6,237 bases of DNA from positions 1 through 6,237 of the forward strand of contig JBJFGY010000103.1 in NCBI GenBank assembly GCA_051893155.1. Direction: 5' to 3'. The position numbers were made by a program, and so were the translations under genes. The notes beneath the pieces are model-generated. The model saw only the letters and a program-made list of their open reading frames with translations. It was not told the DNA's origin and searched no databases. The stretch comes from UBA6448 sp051893155 (GTDB lineage: Bacteria > Bacillota_I > Bacilli_A > RF39 > UBA660). Below are positions 4,407 to 6,237 of this stretch, piece by piece. How positions within the stretch are numbered: the stretch's first letter is position 1; each line of letters starts with the position of its first letter.

Positions 4407-6198
4407 ATGCATTAACCTTATCAAAATAAATTACATCACTATCAACATTATTATTTATAAATCCAATATTGTTTTCCTTTACAGTATAAATTACAATTAC
4501 ATTATTAAAATTAATATATTCATCATTATATTCTACTAAATTATTTTCTTTAGCATTTTTAATTATATTATTAAAATTATAATTATCTAAAGTATTTACT
4601 ACTAATATAAGAGATGGATTATATTTTAATTTATTCATAATTTTAGGTATATTATCACTTACTTTAACTATTTCATAATTCAAATAATAAGAAATATCTT
4701 TAATAATATTTTTATAATCACCCACAAAAGTTAATATACTTATTTTATTATTATTTATCTTTTTGATTATTTTATTAATAATAGTTTTACTATAAATACC
4801 ATTTAATTTATCATTAATAATTTTAATTTTTTTATTTTTAGCAATAATATTATCTTTAAGTTCTAAAACATTTAATATATCTTCTTTTTTAACATATAAA
4901 TTTTTTCCACTTTTAATTAATTCTAAATCTTTTCTTATATTATTTTCTTCTTTGCTTTTTATTAAAGCTTCTTTATAATTACCAATTTCTAAATTATAGA
5001 ACTTTTTATTTTCAATATTTTTAAGAAGTAATTCCTTTTCTTTTATAATATCATTAGTTTCTTTAAGTTTAACATAACTTAATGTACTATCTAAAAGTTC
5101 TAAAGCTTTATCTGGATTTTTTTTATTAGGATAGTATATATTTGCTAAATGAGTTAATATTTTTATATTTTCATCACTAATACTTACTTTATGATATTTT
5201 ATATATTCATATTTAACATTTTTTAATATATTAATTGTTTCTTCTTCGTTTGGTTCTTTTATAAAAATTGTTTCAAATCTTCTTGCTAATGCTTTATCTT
5301 TTAAGATATAATTTTCATATTCTTCTTTAGTAGTCGCTCCAATGCATTTAATATCTCCTCTTGCTAAAAAAGGTTTTAATATATCACCAGCGCTTATTGC
5401 TCCTTCTGCAGCTCCAGCATTAGCCATTGTATGAATTTCATCAATAAATAAAATAATATTGGGATTATCATTTAATTCTTTGATTATATTATTTAACCTT
5501 TCTTCAAATTCACCACGATATTTAGTACCAGATATTAAACTGCCCATTGGAAGTTCAACAATTATTTTATCATAAAATTTTTCATAAATATTTGAGTTTA
5601 CAATTCTTCTTGCAATTTCCTCAATTATAGCACTTTTACCAACCCCAGCATCTCCTATTAACAAAGGATTATTTTTCTTTTTACGAAGTAATGTTTCTAA
5701 AATTAAATTAATTTCTTTTTCTCTACCTATTACTTTTTCATTAAAATCTACACATTTATTTAATACTTTACCATATTTATAAATTAATAGATTATCGTAA
5801 CTATTATCATTTTTTAAATAATTATATATTGCATCAACATCAACATTCATATTCATAAGAAGTCTTATTGCAACTCCTTCACCTTCATTTAACATATTAT
5901 ATAAAATTTTTTCTTCATTTATATTATCTTCACAAGATAAAATTACTTTTTTTAATAAAGGTGTATAAATATTATTATCTATTTTTTTATTTTCTGAAGG
6001 TAAATTATCTTTTAAAATATTATAAAATCTATCATAATTAAGATTATAATTTTTTAAATAATTATTAATTTTAGCATTACTTTTTAGTATTGCAAGAAGC
6101 ATATGTTCAGTTCCAACATACTGATGATTTAGTTTTTCTCTTTCATTTTCAGCATTTTTAAATAATTTAATAATATTTTCATTATATATATTTTCCAT
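4405..6198 (-). CDS. clpC: ClpC-like AAA+ chaperone with a degenerate, shortened second ATPase module
   Basis: This 597-residue protein is well short of the usual ClpC length (about 810-830). Residues 4-130 form a Clp N-domain (VGTEHMLLAIL at 28-38). The first AAA+ module is complete: Walker A GDAGVGKS (182-189), pore loop GTKYRGEFEERL (224-235), Walker B ILFIDEIH (249-256), sensor IGATT (286-290), arginine finger ARRF (305-308), and the NPDKAL sensor-2 region (361-366). A ClpC-type middle domain follows (about 384-426). The second module (about 435-597) still aligns with ClpC D2, but Walker A is lost (FVGDYKNI at 491-498), Walker B acids are replaced (ILVVNTLDN at 531-539), the GYVG pore loop is deleted and the C-terminal small domain is missing. 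IGF (578-580) remains where ClpC carries its ClpP-binding loop. It likely unfolds proteins in the cytoplasm, perhaps for ClpP, powered by the first ring only. Frameshift decay is unlikely because the frame is continuous and ends at a terminator. The start is fixed by an in-frame stop nine bases upstream; no Shine-Dalgarno is visible. Confidence 0.88.
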   Translation of the reverse strand: MENIYNENIIKLFKNAENEREKLNHQYVGTEHMLLAILKSNAKINNYLKNYNLNYDRFYNILKDNLPSENKKIDNNIYTPLLKKVILSCEDNINEEKILYNMLNEGEGVAIRLLMNMNVDVDAIYNYLKNDNSYDNLLIYKYGKVLNKCVDFNEKVIGREKEINLILETLLRKKKNNPLLIGDAGVGKSAIIEEIARRIVNSNIYEKFYDKIIVELPMGSLISGTKYRGEFEERLNNIIKELNDNPNIILFIDEIHTMANAGAAEGAISAGDILKPFLARGDIKCIGATTKEEYENYILKDKALARRFETIFIKEPNEEETINILKNVKYEYIKYHKVSISDENIKILTHLANIYYPNKKNPDKALELLDSTLSYVKLKETNDIIKEKELLLKNIENKKFYNLEIGNYKEALIKSKEENNIRKDLELIKSGKNLYVKKEDILNVLELKDNIIAKNKKIKIINDKLNGIYSKTIINKIIKKINNNKISILTFVGDYKNIIKDISYYLNYEIVKVSDNIPKIMNKLKYNPSLILVVNTLDNYNFNNIIKNAKENNLVEYNDEYINFNNVIVIYTVKENNIGFINNNVDSDVIYFDKVNA

Positions 6199-6200
6199 AC

Positions 6201-6237
6201 AATATAATTATGTTTAATAAAAAGAAAAAATATGCAA
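6201..6237 (-). promoter_or_regulatory. Upstream region of the Clp gene, possible very short leader
   Basis: Read on the - strand, the 39 bases before the ATG have no purine-rich ribosome site; only two G occur. A TTGCAT (6237-6232) and a CATAAT (6212-6207) are 19 bases apart and could be a weak promoter. If so, transcription would begin at or just beside the ATG, making the mRNA leaderless. The window ends here, so a promoter further upstream cannot be judged, and no heat-shock repressor site is visible in what remains. Confidence 0.25.

Noticed and set aside
4405..5000. A frameshift splitting the D2 module of the Clp gene
   Set aside because: The D2-like alignment continues in one frame through the IGF loop to a stop that meets a terminator. 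No other frame carries the missing motifs.

Overview
The window is strongly A+T-rich and comes from a low-GC Gram-positive-type bacterium, most likely an uncultured Bacilli or Mollicutes-related gut lineage. This is inferred from Lys/Asn/Ile-heavy proteins, AAGGGGG and GGAGG ribosome binding sites, a TTG start, compact intrinsic terminators and a ClpC-type chaperone. Conserved tryptophans in the P-type ATPase are encoded by TGG and the three genes end in TAA, so nothing suggests a recoded TGA.

Bases 1-680 on the + strand hold no convincing protein gene. They hold a run of short RNA units: the terminator of an upstream gene (3-27), a structured RNA A with an extended -10 promoter and two terminators (about 105-246), a short RNA B with mutually exclusive hairpins ending in a terminator (about 289-351), an RNA C of three hairpins behind its own promoter (about 424-525), and a complete tRNA-Pro(TGG) with encoded CCA, its own promoter and a terminator. 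RNAs A, B and C match no family I recognise. RNA C carries a 12-nt perfect complement to the D-arm/anticodon-arm junction of the adjacent tRNA-Pro.

Bases 735-3458 on the - strand encode a PMCA-like (type IIB) calcium-transporting P-type ATPase. It starts at TTG, behind a perfect 9-bp inverted repeat that encloses the Shine-Dalgarno sequence. Its stop codon is followed in the same frame by 53 further open codons. A divergent promoter region (3488-3673) separates it from a + strand gene (3686-4375) for a membrane-anchored, N/Q-rich, extracytoplasmic protein of unknown function with a small C-terminal domain holding two cysteines.

That gene converges on a - strand clpC-like gene (4405-6198) across a shared bidirectional terminator. 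The Clp protein has an N-domain, an intact first AAA+ module and a middle domain, but its second AAA+ module is shrunken and has lost its catalytic motifs. It still carries an IGF tripeptide at the position of the ClpP-binding loop. The Clp gene has no visible Shine-Dalgarno sequence.

No operon joins the three proteins. A shared envelope or calcium and protein-quality theme is possible but not shown. I see no mobile element, CRISPR array or defence cassette. The best leads are the RNA cluster and the remodelled Clp ATPase.
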